In this document: one piece after another, positions 62,388-64,000 of the stretch
Numbering within the stretch: the stretch's first letter is position 1
Layout of the letters: every line of letters begins with the position of its first letter
Source of the DNA: Lentzea alba
GTDB taxonomy: Bacteria; Actinomycetota; Actinomycetes; Mycobacteriales; Pseudonocardiaceae
Direction of reading: 5' to 3'
Assembly (NCBI RefSeq): GCF_011067745.1
Contig: NZ_JAAMPJ010000015.1
Location: 92,281-156,280, forward strand
DNA: 64,000 bases
Made by a program: the position numbers and the translations under genes
Notes under the pieces: generated by a model
What the model was told of the DNA's origin: nothing
The model's database searches: none
What the model saw: the letters and a program-made list of their open reading frames with translations, nothing else

Positions 62388-63098
62388 ATGGCGCGCTACA
62401 CCGGCCGCGGCGTGCACTACCAAGTCGTGCAGGACATCGGCTCACGGATCGTGGGCGGGCAGTACGCGCCCGGCGACGTCCTGGACCTCCGGGCGCTGCG
62501 GGAGGAACTGGACGTCAGCCTCACGGTGCTGCGCGAGGCGCTGAAGGTGCTGACCGGCAAGGGTCTTGTCGACGCCCGGCAGAAGCGCGGCACGTTCGTG
62601 TGCCCCCGCTCGGCGTGGAACCTGCTCGACACCGACGTGATCGACTGGCGCATCGACGGCGGCGACGCCGAGCGGGTCCTGCGTGACCTGGCGGATCTGC
62701 GGTCGGTCATCGAGCCGGCGGTCGCGCGCCGCGCGGCCCTGCGGCGCGCCGACGCGGACCTGGAAACCCTCGACGCGGCGCTGGAGGCCATGACCTCGGC
62801 CGGTGACGACGCGGTGGCAGCCGAGGAAGCCGACGCGGCCTTCCATCGCGCCCTGCTCGCCGCCACCGGCAACGAGCTGTTCGCGCGCATGGACCTGCTG
62901 CTGGAACCCGGCCTGCGTGCCCGCGACCGCCTGGTGCATGCCCACTCCGGCGCCGACGATCCCGTGCCCAGCCATCGCGCCGTGCTCGACGCCGTGCGCG
63001 ACAGGGACGCGCCGCGCGCCGAACTGGCCATGCTCGACCTGCTGGCCAAGGCGATGAAGGACATCGACGACATGGCCGTCCACGCGGAGTCCCGGTGA
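62388..63098 (+). CDS. GntR/FadR-family transcriptional regulator
   Basis: The 236-residue regulator has a winged HTH (residues 8-75: VVQDIGSRIVGGQYAPGDVL, VSLTVLREALKVLTGKGLVD, KRGTFVC) and an FCD effector domain with metal-binding residues (LRSVIEPAVARRAALRR, DAAFHRALLAATGNELFAR, SHRAVLDAV). Relatives include DgoR, the galactonate-responsive repressor, which fits the sugar-acid genes that follow. The stop overlaps the SDR start (GTGA). Confidence 0.88.
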   Translation: MARYTGRGVHYQVVQDIGSRIVGGQYAPGDVLDLRALREELDVSLTVLREALKVLTGKGLVDARQKRGTFVCPRSAWNLLDTDVIDWRIDGGDAERVLRDLADLRSVIEPAVARRAALRRADADLETLDAALEAMTSAGDDAVAAEEADAAFHRALLAATGNELFARMDLLLEPGLRARDRLVHAHSGADDPVPSHRAVLDAVRDRDAPRAELAMLDLLAKAMKDIDDMAVHAESR

Positions 63099-63862
63099 CC
63101 AAGCCACTGACCGGATCGTTGGCCGGCCGCGTGGCTGTGGTGACCGGCGCGGCTCAGGGGATCGGCGAGGCCACCGCGCACCGTTTGGCCCGTGACGGCG
63201 CGGCTGTCGCCCTGCTCGACGTGTCGCCGCGGTCCGAGACCGTGGCGACGGCCATCGACGCCGCCGGTGGCCGGGCGATCGCCCTGCGTTGCGACGTCAG
63301 CTCCGAAACCGACTGGAGTGACGCGGTGCGGGCCTGCCGGGAGCAGCTGGGACCGGTCGACGTGCTGGTCGGCAACGCCTACACCGTTGACGTGCGGCCC
63401 GCACACGAGACCACCACGCAGTCCTGGGAGCGGCAGCTCGCCGTCAACCTCACCGGCGCTTTCCTCGGCGTCCGCGAGTGCCTGCCCGACCTGCGGCGCG
63501 ACCGACGCGGCGCGGTGGTGCTGACGTCCTCCGTGCACGCCCTGATCGGACTGCCCGGCCGTGCCGCCTACGCGTCCGCGAAAGCGGGGCTCACCGGCCT
63601 GACTCGCCAACTGGCCGCCGAGTACGGGACCGAGGTCCGGGTCAACGCCGTGCTGCCCGGTCCCGTGTTGACCGCCGCGTGGGACGACATCGGCGAGGAC
63701 GAGCGGCGTGCCACCGCCGGGCAGACCGTCGTGCGGCGCCTGGGCCGCCCCGACGAGGTGGCCGCCGTGATCGCCTTCCTGGTCGGCGACGACGCCTCGT
63801 TCGTCACCGGCGCCTCGATTCCGGTCGACGGCGGGTGGAGCGTCTACAAGACCTCGTCCTGA
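63095..63862 (+). CDS. SDR-family dehydrogenase, probable galactose/aldose dehydrogenase
   Basis: The 255-residue classical SDR has [20 protein letters not shown] (NAD site), [17 protein letters not shown], Ser in [12 protein letters not shown] and the catalytic [11 protein letters not shown], with [14 protein letters not shown] at the end. The GTG at 63095 is coupled to the regulator. Followed by a galactonate-dehydratase-like gene and opposite a beta-galactosidase, it likely oxidises galactose to galactonolactone. This is inference, since SDR substrates cannot be read from sequence. Confidence 0.85.
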   Translation: MTKPLTGSLAGRVAVVTGAAQGIGEATAHRLARDGAAVALLDVSPRSETVATAIDAAGGRAIALRCDVSSETDWSDAVRACREQLGPVDVLVGNAYTVDVRPAHETTTQSWERQLAVNLTGAFLGVRECLPDLRRDRRGAVVLTSSVHALIGLPGRAAYASAKAGLTGLTRQLAAEYGTEVRVNAVLPGPVLTAAWDDIGEDERRATAGQTVVRRLGRPDEVAAVIAFLVGDDASFVTGASIPVDGGWSVYKTSS

Positions 63863-63894
63863 CCGGTCACCCCGACCAGAGAGAAGCGCACCGG

Positions 63895-64000
63895 TTGAAG
63901 ATCACCGCTGTCGAGACCTTCCTGGTCCCACCCCGCTGGCTGTTCTGCCGCGTCAGCACCGACGAGGGGGTCACCGGCTGGGGCGAACCGGTCGTGGAAG
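63895..64000 (+). CDS. Galactonate-dehydratase-like enolase-superfamily enzyme (partial, runs off the window)
   Basis: The first 35 codons (TTG start at 63895 after GAGAGAAG) read [20 protein letters not shown] then [15 protein letters not shown]. This is the capping-domain start typical of mandelate-racemase-family sugar-acid dehydratases such as DgoD. The catalytic barrel lies outside the window. It is 32 bases after the SDR. Confidence 0.7.
   Translation, partial: MKITAVETFLVPPRWLFCRVSTDEGVTGWGEPVVE

Noticed and set aside
1-64000. CRISPR arrays, rRNA or tRNA genes and classical riboswitches
   Set aside because: Scanned by eye for regularly spaced repeats, tRNA acceptor/T-loop patterns and known aptamer cores. 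None was seen.

Overview
The window is high-GC actinomycete DNA. GTG starts are frequent, genes are often joined by 4-base GTGA or ATGA overlaps, secreted enzymes carry twin-arginine signals and ricin-type lectin domains, and regulators are of the LacI, LysR, TetR, XRE, ECF42 and OmpR types. A soil member of the Pseudonocardiaceae (Lentzea, Saccharothrix or Actinosynnema-like) is my inference. No rRNA, tRNA or CRISPR array was seen.

Layout. 1-5.8 kb: a small secreted protein, two truncated genes meeting tail to tail, an IS630 scar, a secreted GH27 alpha-galactosidase, an IS630 element with a frameshifted transposase, a long hairpin repeat, a transposase tail and a broken jetD (Wadjet defence) gene. 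6.0-18.1 kb: an SDR, then a long leftward aromatic-catabolism cluster with two flavin monooxygenases, an extradiol dioxygenase, two amidohydrolase-fold enzymes, fumarylacetoacetate-hydrolase (FAH) enzymes and an MBL hydrolase, facing a divergent LysR regulator. The cluster has been rearranged. A 170 bp junction is repeated at both ends of an MBL-FAH-amidohydrolase block, the FAH 5' region occurs in three places, and one FAH gene and one amidohydrolase gene are broken.

18.1-43.8 kb is a plant-polysaccharide region. It holds two divergent LacI regulators, a beta-helix protein, an SGNH hydrolase, a 1479-residue GH3 enzyme and a sugar ABC importer (binding protein plus two permeases, no ATPase). 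After a DUF1295/TetR pair come GH5, a frameshifted GH43, a secreted esterase, PL11 rhamnogalacturonan lyase and GH53 galactanase. The lyase, galactanase and GH43 set, with the GH27, GH35 and GH16 genes elsewhere, fits attack on pectin side chains. Operator-like palindromes precede several of these genes.

43.8-58.3 kb holds a gene-poor stretch, a two-component system next to a secreted serine hydrolase, and a mosaic of recombinase, ISL3 and rve-integrase fragments around an ECF42/DGPF pair. It continues with a glyoxalase-fold protein, a PhoD phosphatase, a small secreted protein, a frameshifted transposase and an XRE regulator whose 3' end abuts that transposase. 58.8-64 kb holds a GH16 glucanase, the deletion scar of a second sugar ABC operon, a GH35 beta-galactosidase and, divergently, a FadR-type regulator, an SDR and the start of a galactonate-dehydratase-like gene. 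This last group suggests beta-galactoside cleavage followed by oxidative galactose catabolism.
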